NCBI RefSeq assembly: GCF_000187745.1
Contig: NZ_GL732486.1
Span: 420,736-484,735, forward strand
Source of the DNA: Streptococcus sp. M334
GTDB lineage: Bacteria > Bacillota > Bacilli > Lactobacillales > Streptococcaceae
Reading direction: 5' to 3'
DNA: 64,000 nucleotides
Shown: piece by piece, positions 27,451-38,600 of the stretch
How the letters are laid out: the number at the start of each line of letters is the position of its first letter
Position numbering within the stretch: the first letter of the stretch is position 1
Made by a program: the position numbers and the translations under genes
The notes under the pieces: generated by a model
Databases searched by the model: none
Seen by the model: only the letters and a program-made list of their open reading frames with translations
Told to the model about the DNA's origin: nothing

Positions 27451-30400
27451 TCATTTAAACAAAGGATCAAAGAAACCATCTGTATTTTTAAGAAGGGCTT
27501 TGAATACTTTAGATTTCAAATTCTCAGTATTTGAGTAGTTTCCAGCTTTCTTGAGGTCTTCTGTGACAGCTTTGTCGAATAAGGCTTTCAATTCGTTATA
27601 ATTGTGAATGGTTTGTCCATCAATTGTAATCTCTGTGAATCCTTTTTCAGCTCTGGCTTTAACATCATGATACCAATGTTTCTTCCAATCTTCAAGGTTT
27701 AAGAATTGGTTGTTTGAAACTTTTTTGATAATGAAATCATCACCCAATCTACCTTGGTTTTGTTTATCCGCTTCACCTTGGTATTTGCTAGATACATATC
27801 CGATAAATCCATTTGCATAGCCAAAGTAACCCCACATACGGAAGGCATTATGCTTGAATGATAATGAACCTGGAGCACCTTTGCTTGTATTACCACCATA
27901 AATACCAGCCATCATTTGAACATTAACATATGCTGAGTTAGGCGTGAAGTCCTCTGGTCGGAACACACCATTGCCAGGATTATTATGTTTAGTCATAAAG
28001 TTATTATCAACCAAATCATCAATACTTGCCAATGGCTTAGTTTTCTCTCCGTCATTTAGGTCACGAACTCTATCCCATTGATGTGGAGCGGTTAATTTAT
28101 TTAAACTATCAACATGTCTATCGACCCTGTCAATTTTTTTGAACCACTTGCTATTGTCCCCTTTAATTTTAGGAAGTACAGCATCAGCTTCTACATGATC
28201 AAGCAACATCATAGCTTCATTGTAGTTTCTCATGTAGCGGTCAATGTCATCACGTGTCTTTAATTTGTCAGGATCTGGGTTGTACCATTGGTTACCATCA
28301 TTTTCACGATGATAGGCCATGTTAAGACCTAGAGCACCATATTCACCGTTACTTGTAGATTTATCCGGTGTTTGCAACATACCTTGTGCATAGGCTTCAA
28401 CGTCTGTACCTTGGCGGTGTCTATGACCACCGAAGTAAAGCATTCTATCATTTACGTGTGTTGTTTCGTGAGTAAAGGCTGAAATACCAAACGGACTAAT
28501 CATATCCGTTACCATGAACAAGACCTTGTCATCATTATTTGGATTAGGGAATATTGAGGCCATAGCGCCCATACGCCAGTCTCTATCATGGTGTCTCCAT
28601 GTTGGACCATATAATTCACGAATTGGGGCTACAGGGTTACCCTTACTGTCAAATCCTCGACGACCTACAGGGGAACCATTGTAGGTCTGGTTATCCCAAA
28701 CTGGTGTCGGTACCATATTTTGACTCTTAAGAAGTCTATCACGAACATTAGGTAGAGCTAATCTTGACCAGAAATCAAGATAAGTTTGTTGCCCTTTAGC
28801 AACTTTATCAATTTCTTTCTTAAATTCATTTCTAGATTCTTCTGTTAACTTACCATATTTCTCAAATGAACTATAAGCCATTGTATTATAGGTTGAAATT
28901 AAGAACATATGAGCTTTCTTCAAGTTGAGCAATGGTAAAATCATACGTCCATGAACGCCGTTATCTAGCCCATCAAAGACTCTATGACGTTTATTAATAA
29001 AGTCAGGATTTGTAGTTTGAGGTTCTGAAACATAAACATTCTTAGCTGAGTGGATAAACCAATCATTGATGTCTTTATCCTCTGTAAACAAACGCATGTT
29101 GTATTCTAAGAAGTTACGTAAATTACCTTTACCAGTGTTACCTGAGATGATCTCACGGTAAGCATCCTGAGTCCGATCCCCCTTCAAGTTCTTTTCACTC
29201 GAACCGATGTTGATGAGTCTGTCAATAACACTTGGTGTCTTACCATAAAAGTCAGGTTTAAACATCATGATGTTTTTTATACTCATGTCACCGTATTTAA
29301 TATCATAGTAACGATTGAGATAAGTCAGAGCCATCATGATTTTAGCTTTATTGGTTTCTACTTTCTTGAGAAGTGCTTTTATCGCAGCTTCATCACCATT
29401 CAATTGATGGTCTTCGTTTTCAACAATAGCTTTAACTAGTTTGTCAAGATTTTCTTTCACGTCCGCAAAGCTTTCTTCAAAGAATAGATCTTTAATATAA
29501 CCATTCTTACGTTCATCCGAATTAGCATTAGAATCTCTAGATGTATCTCGTTTATCCATCAAGGCACGGACTTCTTGTGAAATCAATTCTACACTTGATA
29601 ATTGAGCTTTAACATCAGCAATCAATTTATCACGATTTTTAACAACCATATTCGGTGTATAAACAACATTTTGTCCAGCAATCGCATACTCACGAACTTG
29701 TTTCACTTTGGAATCAGCATTAGCAGTTACAAACATTTCTTCTTTAGTGCCATCTGCATAGTGAATCATTATTTTATCGATATCCGATAAATCGGTCACG
29801 AATTGACCATCCTTCATTCCCGTAACAGAAAGGACTTCTTTCTTAGCTAAGTTTGAATCTTCTGCAAGTTTGTTACCTTGGTTGACAATCCATTCTTTAT
29901 TATAAAATGGTTGAAGTTTCTCAATATTACGATAAGCCAAATCACGTTCGGATTTGTAGTCTTGAGTTGATTTGTATTCCTCTGATTTTGGTGCTGTACG
30001 GTTAAGCGTATCTTCAGGAAGAGCACTAATTTCAAATCCACTAGCTGTTATATTGTACCCTGTAATTTTCTTATTAGCTTCTTCTAAACTAATTTCTTTA
30101 ACACGTTTAGAACGTTGATATGAAGAGGCTCCTGTACTCATATCACGAACAACGAAATCATTTTCAAGTCTATTACCTGAGAAGTAACCACCTTCGTCAT
30201 CTATATTTCTTGAACCATAGAAGATCTCACCTTTAGAAACTTTCACCATTGATACGTTATCTTCAATTTGCCCTAATACCCAGTTAGAACTGATAAACCC
30301 ACCAACATCAACTGGATTATCAATGTCAATTGTACCTTTAGCAACTGAATGACGAACAGAACCCTCTTTTCCTACAGTGAAATTATCCATACCATTATCA

Positions 30401-32649
30401 GATTTCGCGACAAGTCCAGCAGCTCTAGCTCGTTTACCTGTGATTGTTACATCAGCATATGCTCTATCTAAGTTACCTTTCCAAATTTCACCAGCAATAC
30501 CAGCTAAATTCCCATCACGATCACCAACAGCCTGCAATTTACCGATAAATGCCACATTTCTTAACAGGCCACCACGATCAATCTTATTAACAATACCAGC
30601 AATACTATTGTTTCCAAGAATGCTACCAGTAACCTTGATATTCTCAACTGTCGCATTTTTAACAGTCTTAGCAAGTGCTGAAATATCATTAATCCAAGGC
30701 ATATTGATATTAACGTTTGCTAAGTTAATATTTTTAACTGAACCGCCTTCGATACCACCGAATAATTGACGTTTCATGTTATGAATTGAATACTGGTTTC
30801 CTTCTACACTGGTCAATGTACCTCTAAATGTCCCAGGTACATATTCTTTATTAGGCGTTGGTACATTTTCTGCATTCAAATCTGCTCCGATTTTAAATGT
30901 ACCATTTTTATCAGCATTCATAGCATCCACTAAATCTTTAAAATTATAGTAAACATTATCAACCTTAGGACGAGGTTTTTCAATGTAATGAATGTATTCA
31001 TTTCTGGTTTTAGATGGGTCAACATGTTGAATCAAATCTTGAGCAGTTGCTGTAATTTTATAAAGTTCTTTTTCTTTTTCAGTCACCAACTCAATCTTAT
31101 CAACTGCTAAACGTGTTATTTTATTATCACGACTAGTGATTTTTAAGTACATTTTCTTCACATCTTCATCTGAAGGTTTTTCAGTCATGAAATCACTAGG
31201 TGTTTCAGTACCATCGTCATTTACCTTCACTAAATTAGTAGATGCGATATTTTTAATTTCAACTTTTTTCAACTCTAAACGTAAAGGTTTTTCATCCAGT
31301 TTAGATGTTTCATCACCTTCACCACGGTTGTAAGTCATTGTTGTTGCAATTTTATAATCTTTGAATAAATCCAAACCTTGAATAGCGTCTGTCAATTTTT
31401 CTTTAGATAAATCAACTCGCTTAACAACAGTGTCCCCATCTTTAATCTCAGCTATAATGCTCTTGATTTCAGCATTACCTGTATTTTCAAGAGTGTAATC
31501 CAATTTAGCTGAACGATCCATCGCATCTTCTGTTACCTTATCCAAAGTCAAAGTTGGTGCAACTTTTGTAGTATATTCAGGTAACACTTGTTGAACTTCA
31601 GGTTCGCCTTTTTCAGTTACAACTGCTTCTGATAAGGCTGGTTGAACCTCAGGTTCCCCTTTTTCAGTTACAACAGCTTCGGGTAAGGCTGGTTGAACTG
31701 CTGGCTCCCCCTTTTCAGTGACTACAGCTTCTGGTAACACTTGTTGAACTTCAGGTTCTCCCTTTTCAGTGACTACGGCTTCTGATAAGGCTGGTTGAAC
31801 TTCAGGTTCCCCTTTTTCAGTTACAACTGCTTCGGGTAAGGCTGGTTGAACTGCTGGCTCCCCTTTTTCAGTGACTACAGCTTCTGATAAAGCTGGTTGA
31901 ACCTCAGGTTCTCCCTTTTCAGTGACTACAGCTGCTGGTAATTCTGCTTGAACTTCGGGTTCTCCTTTGTCGGTCACGACTGCTTCTGGTAATTCTTGTT
32001 GAACTGCAGGTTCGCCTTTTTCAGTTACAACTGCTACTGGCAATTCTGCTTGAATCTCAGGTTCCCCTTTTTCAGTTACAACAGCTTCTGGTAAGGCTGG
32101 TTGAACTTCAGGTTCGCCTTTCTCTGCTACAACTTTGGATTGTTCAACTAGCGAAACCGATGAAACCGTTCTCTCATCAAATTCCAAGTAACCAACATAT
32201 CTGTAACCAGAAATTTGCAACACACCATCACGTCCAGACTCATGGATGTTAGCATTCAAATTAAGTGCTGAAGTAGTTGATAGTGTAACTAAACCTGTCG
32301 CCCCTACAATCAAAAATGTAGCTATTTTTTTATTTCTCTTATCTTTTGTAATAACTACAACAAGACTACCGATGGTCAATAAACCAAATACAGTCATAAT
32401 AGATTGTGATTGACCAGTATTTGGTAGTGCGTCTTTCTCATAAACCAAAGCATATGATTCTTTTGATTCGTCAGGTCTACCTTGTTTGAGCTGATCACGT
32501 TCAGTTTGTGTCAAATTACTATAATCCAAGTAGTGATAAGTCGATGCACCAACAATTGACGGAGCGAATAAAAGACTTCCCAAGAATACTGAGCCAACAA
32601 TACCTTTTATTTTCCTAATGGAAAATTTATCTTTTTTTAATAATGACAA
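27451..32649 (-). CDS. M26 zinc metalloprotease, ZmpB/ZmpD-like
   Basis: A 1732-residue surface protease. It has a YSIRK-like signal (KFSIRKIKGIVGSVFLGSLL), an N-terminal LPNTG at 75-79 followed by two hydrophobic segments (about 82-100 and 109-128), eleven 17-residue repeats at about 173-359, G5-like and beta-helical GLUG-type regions (about 590-760), and a C-terminal metalloprotease domain with HETTH at 1394-1398 and a downstream Glu (GTDVEAYAQG). The start is a TTG with GAGGA upstream. It lies 43 bp downstream of the IgA1-type paralogue. The N-terminus is closest in my memory to ZmpB; the tandem position next to iga suggests ZmpD. The substrate is unknown. Confidence 0.85.
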   Translation of the reverse strand: MSLLKKDKFSIRKIKGIVGSVFLGSLLFAPSIVGASTYHYLDYSNLTQTERDQLKQGRPDESKESYALVYEKDALPNTGQSQSIMTVFGLLTIGSLVVVITKDKRNKKIATFLIVGATGLVTLSTTSALNLNANIHESGRDGVLQISGYRYVGYLEFDERTVSSVSLVEQSKVVAEKGEPEVQPALPEAVVTEKGEPEIQAELPVAVVTEKGEPAVQQELPEAVVTDKGEPEVQAELPAAVVTEKGEPEVQPALSEAVVTEKGEPAVQPALPEAVVTEKGEPEVQPALSEAVVTEKGEPEVQQVLPEAVVTEKGEPAVQPALPEAVVTEKGEPEVQPALSEAVVTEKGEPEVQQVLPEYTTKVAPTLTLDKVTEDAMDRSAKLDYTLENTGNAEIKSIIAEIKDGDTVVKRVDLSKEKLTDAIQGLDLFKDYKIATTMTYNRGEGDETSKLDEKPLRLELKKVEIKNIASTNLVKVNDDGTETPSDFMTEKPSDEDVKKMYLKITSRDNKITRLAVDKIELVTEKEKELYKITATAQDLIQHVDPSKTRNEYIHYIEKPRPKVDNVYYNFKDLVDAMNADKNGTFKIGADLNAENVPTPNKEYVPGTFRGTLTSVEGNQYSIHNMKRQLFGGIEGGSVKNINLANVNINMPWINDISALAKTVKNATVENIKVTGSILGNNSIAGIVNKIDRGGLLRNVAFIGKLQAVGDRDGNLAGIAGEIWKGNLDRAYADVTITGKRARAAGLVAKSDNGMDNFTVGKEGSVRHSVAKGTIDIDNPVDVGGFISSNWVLGQIEDNVSMVKVSKGEIFYGSRNIDDEGGYFSGNRLENDFVVRDMSTGASSYQRSKRVKEISLEEANKKITGYNITASGFEISALPEDTLNRTAPKSEEYKSTQDYKSERDLAYRNIEKLQPFYNKEWIVNQGNKLAEDSNLAKKEVLSVTGMKDGQFVTDLSDIDKIMIHYADGTKEEMFVTANADSKVKQVREYAIAGQNVVYTPNMVVKNRDKLIADVKAQLSSVELISQEVRALMDKRDTSRDSNANSDERKNGYIKDLFFEESFADVKENLDKLVKAIVENEDHQLNGDEAAIKALLKKVETNKAKIMMALTYLNRYYDIKYGDMSIKNIMMFKPDFYGKTPSVIDRLINIGSSEKNLKGDRTQDAYREIISGNTGKGNLRNFLEYNMRLFTEDKDINDWFIHSAKNVYVSEPQTTNPDFINKRHRVFDGLDNGVHGRMILPLLNLKKAHMFLISTYNTMAYSSFEKYGKLTEESRNEFKKEIDKVAKGQQTYLDFWSRLALPNVRDRLLKSQNMVPTPVWDNQTYNGSPVGRRGFDSKGNPVAPIRELYGPTWRHHDRDWRMGAMASIFPNPNNDDKVLFMVTDMISPFGISAFTHETTHVNDRMLYFGGHRHRQGTDVEAYAQGMLQTPDKSTSNGEYGALGLNMAYHRENDGNQWYNPDPDKLKTRDDIDRYMRNYNEAMMLLDHVEADAVLPKIKGDNSKWFKKIDRVDRHVDSLNKLTAPHQWDRVRDLNDGEKTKPLASIDDLVDNNFMTKHNNPGNGVFRPEDFTPNSAYVNVQMMAGIYGGNTSKGAPGSLSFKHNAFRMWGYFGYANGFIGYVSSKYQGEADKQNQGRLGDDFIIKKVSNNQFLNLEDWKKHWYHDVKARAEKGFTEITIDGQTIHNYNELKALFDKAVTEDLKKAGNYSNTENLKSKVFKALLKNTDGFFDPLFK
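31573..32133 (-). repeat. Eleven tandem 51-bp repeats in the ZmpB/ZmpD-like gene
   Basis: Eleven 17-residue units of the form VVTEKGEPEVQPALPEA occupy residues 173-359. A three-unit block (..AVQPALPEA, ..EVQPALSEA, ..EVQQVLPEA) appears twice in a row, showing recent unit expansion. The same unit type is present in the neighbouring IgA1-type protease. Confidence 0.9.
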
Positions 32650-32692
32650 TTGTAATCCTCTACCTTTACTTTTTATTTCCTAATAGCAAACA

Positions 32693-35600
32693 CTATTTTT
32701 TATTCTCAAAAATTGAATTTCTAAAGTCATTCGTTTGATCGAGATAAGCTTTATATATTGCCTGTTTAAGTTTATGAACTCTACTTCTTTCTGGATATAT
32801 ATTCACAAGATAATCCTCAGCATCTTCATTGACAGCATCAGTCATCATTCTTTGAAGCGCATTTATATTTGTTATTGTCACTCTATCTTTTCTGAACCAA
32901 TCTCCATTTGGGTTAATGAAGCTAATGCTCATTAATTTATTAAATTTAGCTATTCGCTCATTATACATTGCTTTTTTGAAATCAATCCATGATTTATATT
33001 CATTATTAAACACTTTCTTAAGCACTAAATCATCAGTTACATTACCGATTTTTTTACCATATGATGTAATAACGTCACCATTTGCTTTTGCTTCTTCCGC
33101 GTATTGATTAGAAATATATGGTACCATTCCATCTTTAAAACCTTTTGCAGCTAACAACTCAAACGCCATACGACGACCCATTAAATCACCCGGAGTTCCT
33201 TTATCATTACTTAGAGCAGAATATATTGGTGAGAATAGTTTAATTGTATAATATCCATTTCGTTTAAAAGTATTGTCATTTCCATTTTCGTATCCTCTTC
33301 TAGTAATGACATCATTTTCAATTAAACTATTAAATGTAGTTAATTTTCTAAGTTCACTATCATTTAAGTAACGAATAACATTAGTTGCATAAACCTTACT
33401 TCCATCTGGATCTGTTTCAAATTTATTTTCTATTCTTCTCAATAACTCATTTTTCTTAGAAATATCCAAGTTAACAACTGCATTACCTTCTAGATATTCT
33501 AGCATATAAATTACATCAAACATATTATGCATATATGTTTGCAAGTCTTCTGCATTATTAAATCGTTTTGTAGGATCTTTTACCTGAAGTCTAGTTGGAT
33601 CTTCTGATTCTTCATATTTCAATATAGAGTTAATTGTAATAGTTGGGTCGTTTGGATGATCTGGAGCTTGTAATAATCCTTTAGCATAAAACTCTGGTCC
33701 AAGTCCATTTCGTCTTCCGTATCCTCCAAGATAAATTTCTCGATCTGAGTTATGTGTCATTTCATGTGTATAAGTTACCGCACCATCTTTATCAAGCATA
33801 CGATATGCCATATAATAGAATGCATCCCCTGTAGCGTAGGCTCCATTAGAATTATGAACAACATTATTTCCCGCTGGACCGAAGAAATGTTTTATCGCTG
33901 GATGATTAGTTTCAAAATTAGCTTGGTATGTATCTTTATCTACTTTTTCATCTGTACCAAATCTAAATGCATCATAGACTAGAACACTTCTATACAATTT
34001 TGATTTATTTTTATCATCTAATATTTTATACCAGTAATCATAGTGATCTCTAAATCTAGCAGCCGCTTCTTTAGCTTTTGTTTCAACATAGTCATTTAAA
34101 TTAGTTCCTGCTGGATGTTCTTTACTTCTATATCTATCATAAGCTCCAAATCCTATAGTCGAAATGTTCGCAATAATAAACACCGATTTTTCAGGTAATG
34201 TTAATAGCGGTAAGACCATACTTGGGTATTTCCAAGATGGGCTAGTTAATCTATCATATACTCCAATTGAATATGGACTACCAGCTATTGATTGCTTATC
34301 ACTTACCTCTTTAATTGTAGATTTTTCTTCTACTATATAGGCTTTAGTTTGTTCTTTAAACCACTCATTATTTGTTTTATCTGGTACAAAAGCTTTTCTA
34401 TATTTTTCCAAAGCATCAAATAAATTATTAGTTTTATAATTTTTCGCTAATAAAACGTTATAAGTTATAACATTATTTTTCGCTAGTAAATTATTATATC
34501 CAGATTTACCTAGTTCGATAACATTATCTAACGCTGAGCTATTTGATTTACCGAAGAAATCCAAGTGGTACATAATTAAATCTTTCGCTTTTGTATCACC
34601 ATATTTGAAATTGTACCAACGTTCTAAATATGTTAATCCTAGAAGTAAAGCTTCCTTATTATTTTTAATTTTTTCGATTACATAATTATCTATTATCTTA
34701 TTATTATTTTCAGCTATTGCAGCATCTGCAGTAAGTAGTTTCGTTAAACTATCTCTCAAGTTATTTTTTGTAGTATCGAATTGTTCTTCTAAATATAATT
34801 CCGTTAAACTAACATCCTTAGAAACATCTAATACTTTTCTAATTGCGTCTGATTTATATTGTATACTATTTAACGTTGGTAATACTTTATCTAAAATATT
34901 ATTATAATTGCGAAGTAATGTATTTGGTGTGTAAATTAATTTTGTATCGCCTATTCTATACTCAGCTACATTTGAAAAATCACTTTGATAATTTACATTA
35001 AGTTTCTCTGATGTATTGTCTGCGTAATATAGTAATAATTTATTTATACTTGATTTGTATTTGTTAATATCACTAATTACTTCATTATCTTTCATTGGAA
35101 CAACTGATAATAATTCTTTATTATAAAGATTACTACTTGACTCTACTAAATTTCCGTACTTAACTATTGTTTCTCTATTATAGAACGGTAATAGTTTTTC
35201 TATATTTTTATATACTTTTTCTTTAGATGAAACGGCATTCTCAAGATTTTTATAGTCAGTTACATATCTAGAAGAGAAATTAAAGTCTTCTGTTTTAATA
35301 GTATTTCTAGATACAAAAGCAGCTTTTTTCTCTTTAATCTGTGCGTCTTCTAATACTTCTCCTCTTTGAACATCAGAATCCTTAGTTAAGATTTCATCAT
35401 CTTCTTGTACTACGTTTACAACCTTATTATTTTTGTTGCTATATACATGATTTGCTTTCATGTCAGTGAAATCTTTTCCAGTTATTGCATTACCGTTTGT
35501 AACATTAACATCACTTAGCACATTAGATAGTTGACCAGATTTTTCTAATCCGCCTACTGGGTCCCAAAGATTACCAACTACTCCACCAACGTTTGCAAAA

Positions 35601-38600
35601 CGTTGCACATTATTAAGATTTCCTTCAGCATAACTATTACTAATTAGCGCACTATCTTCTACTGCACCAACTATTCCACCAATAGATTGATCCCCTTTAG
35701 TTGCGTTTGATGCTAAATCAATTGATGCGAACGACTTATCTATTAATCCCCTCGAACCAGAAAGTTTACCTACTAAACCTCCGATTTGATAACTAGCAAC
35801 TGTGTTATATGTATTAGTTATTCTACCTGTATAGCTACTGTTAGAAATAGTAGAATTATTAACTTGTGATACTAATCCCCCTATTCCATGTTCCCCAGCT
35901 ATTGCTCCATCAGCATGAACATTACTAATTACAGTTCTATTTCTCGCTTCTTTCGCTAATGTTGCAGCATCTTCTTTTGATGAAATATTGGCATCTTTTA
36001 TTGAAATATCTTTTACTGTAGCGCTATTTAGCACATTAAACAGTGGTTTTTTCAGGTTATATATAGCGTAATACTTATTATTATTTTGCCCTATTAATGT
36101 TCCATGAAATTCATTTTTCACATAACTTTCTTGACCATCTGGAAGTTCAAGTTCACGAGCATCCATAGTTGCACCTAAACGGAATGTGCCATTAGGAGTG
36201 TTATTCATTGCATCTACTAAATTTTTAAATGATGTATAGACACCAGTTTCACTTTGCTGAGTTTTTGGTAAATAGTATGTATAATTTTCTAGTACATTAT
36301 TATTTTCATGTTGTATCAGATTATTTACACTTGCTACTATTTTATAAACATCTCTATTATCTTTATTAGTATTAGTAATGCTTGTAACTGGTAGCATCAC
36401 ATCTTTAAAATTCTCTGATTTAACTTTCATGAAGTAATTTTGTGGAGCATTTGGCACAGAATCTAATGAAGTAACATGACGATACTTATCACCTTCTTTA
36501 GAATATAGTTCAACAGAAGTTATATTTCTAAGTTCCAATTTCTTAATAACTTCTTCTTTAATATCGTCTTTTTTCTCATCTTTATGACGATAAAGTTTAT
36601 CGTATACTGGTGGAATTTCATTACCTGCTATAATACTCTTAATCCAAGCTAATTGTGTAGGAGATAAAATCAATCCGCCTGAGCGATTTTGTGCTCCATT
36701 TTGGTGGACACCAATGACTTCACCATTAGCATTAAATATTCCTCCACCACTCATACCAGGATTTCCACCTTGATATTGAACACCGTAGGTGTTATTCGCA
36801 TATTCTTGTTCCATTTCTACCCTAGCATCTTTTAAGTGCGTATATTTCCCACCTGGATATCCATGAACATTTAGTTTGTCATTAAGATTTACTTTAGTAT
36901 AATTTTTAACTAATTCTACATGTTCTCTGTCAGTTGTTGCAGGTAGCTTAATCACTGCTAAATCATAGATAAATCCTTTTGGATAATCTTGTTTATTATA
37001 AAAATGGATATCATTAGCAGTAAATCTTCCTTTTCGCCCATCGGGAGTTACCCATTCATATGTATTTTTGGTTTCATCCCCTATGAACTTACCTGTAGTA
37101 TTATCAGAAGAACTGCTAATAAAATTATGAGCCACTGTTAAAAGTACATTTGGTGCAATAAATGTGGCTGAACCTACTGCTGGCTGAGTATTTGAATTAG
37201 TAACAAAATTCATATTAATTAATGCACTAGATTTTTTCTGAATACTCATTTCTTCTGATGTATTAGTATTTTCATTATTTGGTTTAGTCTCTTCTGTACT
37301 TGGTCGTTCAATACTTCCAGAAAACTCACTAGGCGGTTCTACTTTTTCTGGTTCTACTATAGCTCCAGCTTGCACTCCTGTATATTCTCTTGGCGATTCT
37401 ACTTTTTCTGGTTCTACTATAGCTCCAGCTTGTATACCAGTATATTCTCTCGGAGCTTCCACTTTCTCAGGCTCTGCTATTGCTCCAGCTTGTATACCAG
37501 TATATTCTCTCGGAGCTTCCACTTTCTCAGGCTCTGCTATTGCTCCGGCCTGTACTCCTGTGTATTCTGGAAGTGGAGCTACTTTCTCTGGTTCGACTAT
37601 TGCTCCAGACTGGATGCTGGTATATTCTGGTTTTTCAGCTGTCTCAGGGGCTACAACAGCTCCTGATTGCTCACCTGTATATTCTGGTAAGGAAGCATGG
37701 GTCTCTGGTTCGACGATGGCACTAGACTGAGTCCCCTTGTACTCTGGTTGTGGAGTTACTTGTTCTGGTTCTACTATAGCTCCAGCTTGTACTCCTGTGT
37801 ACTCTCTTGGCGCTTCTACTTTCTCTGGTTCTACTAACGCTCCAGCTTGTACTCCTGTATATTCTGGAAGTGGAGCTACTTGCTCTGATTCACCTTTGTC
37901 TGTTACAACTGTTTCAGGTAACGCAGGTTGAATTGCTGGTTTGTCTTTATCTGTTACAACTGCTTTTGGCAATTCAGGTTGAACTTCTGGGGTGCCTTTG
38001 TTGGTTACTACAGCTTCTGGTAAAGCTGGTTGAACTGCTGGCTCAGCTTTATCACTTACAACAGCTTCTGGTAAGGCAGGCTGGACTGCTGGTTTGTCTT
38101 TATCTGTTACAACTGCTTTTGGCAATTCAGATTGAACTTCTGGGGTGCCTTTGTTGGTTACTACAGCTTCTGGTAAAGCTGGTTGAACTGCTGACTTACC
38201 TTTGTCACTTACTACCGCTTCAGAAAGCTCTGGTTGAATTGCAGGTTCACCTTTGTTGGTTATAACTGCTTCAGGTAACGCAGGTTGAACTGCTGGTTCG
38301 CCTTTATCTGTTACAACTGCTTTTGGCAATTCAGGTTGAACTTCTGGGGCGCCTTTATCTGTTATCAAAGCTCCAGCTTGTACATCCTTATGTTCTGCTA
38401 ATTGTGATTGAGAATTTGAAGATTGTTTCTCTTCTTTTCTTGGATTGGTTAATTTAGTAGAAACAGGTTTTTCTTCCTGCATAGTTTGTACTTTTGATGG
38501 CTTTTCTACAAAATTCGGTGTAACACTATAATCTACCTTTTGTTGATTTGTTGGACTAGATACTGATTTCTCTTGATTATTTACTTTAGATTCAGAAGTT

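Noticed and set aside
30377..30769. Plus-strand 130-codon frame within the ZmpB/ZmpD-like gene
   Set aside because: It lies antisense to a long coding region and lacks a ribosome site and known motifs.
37370..38265. Plus-strand open frames across the repeat part of the iga-like gene
   Set aside because: They are antisense shadows of the tandem protein repeats; periodic DNA keeps several frames open.
31573..38368. Regular repeats considered as a CRISPR array
   Set aside because: The units are contiguous without unique spacers, lie in long reading frames, and no cas genes are present.
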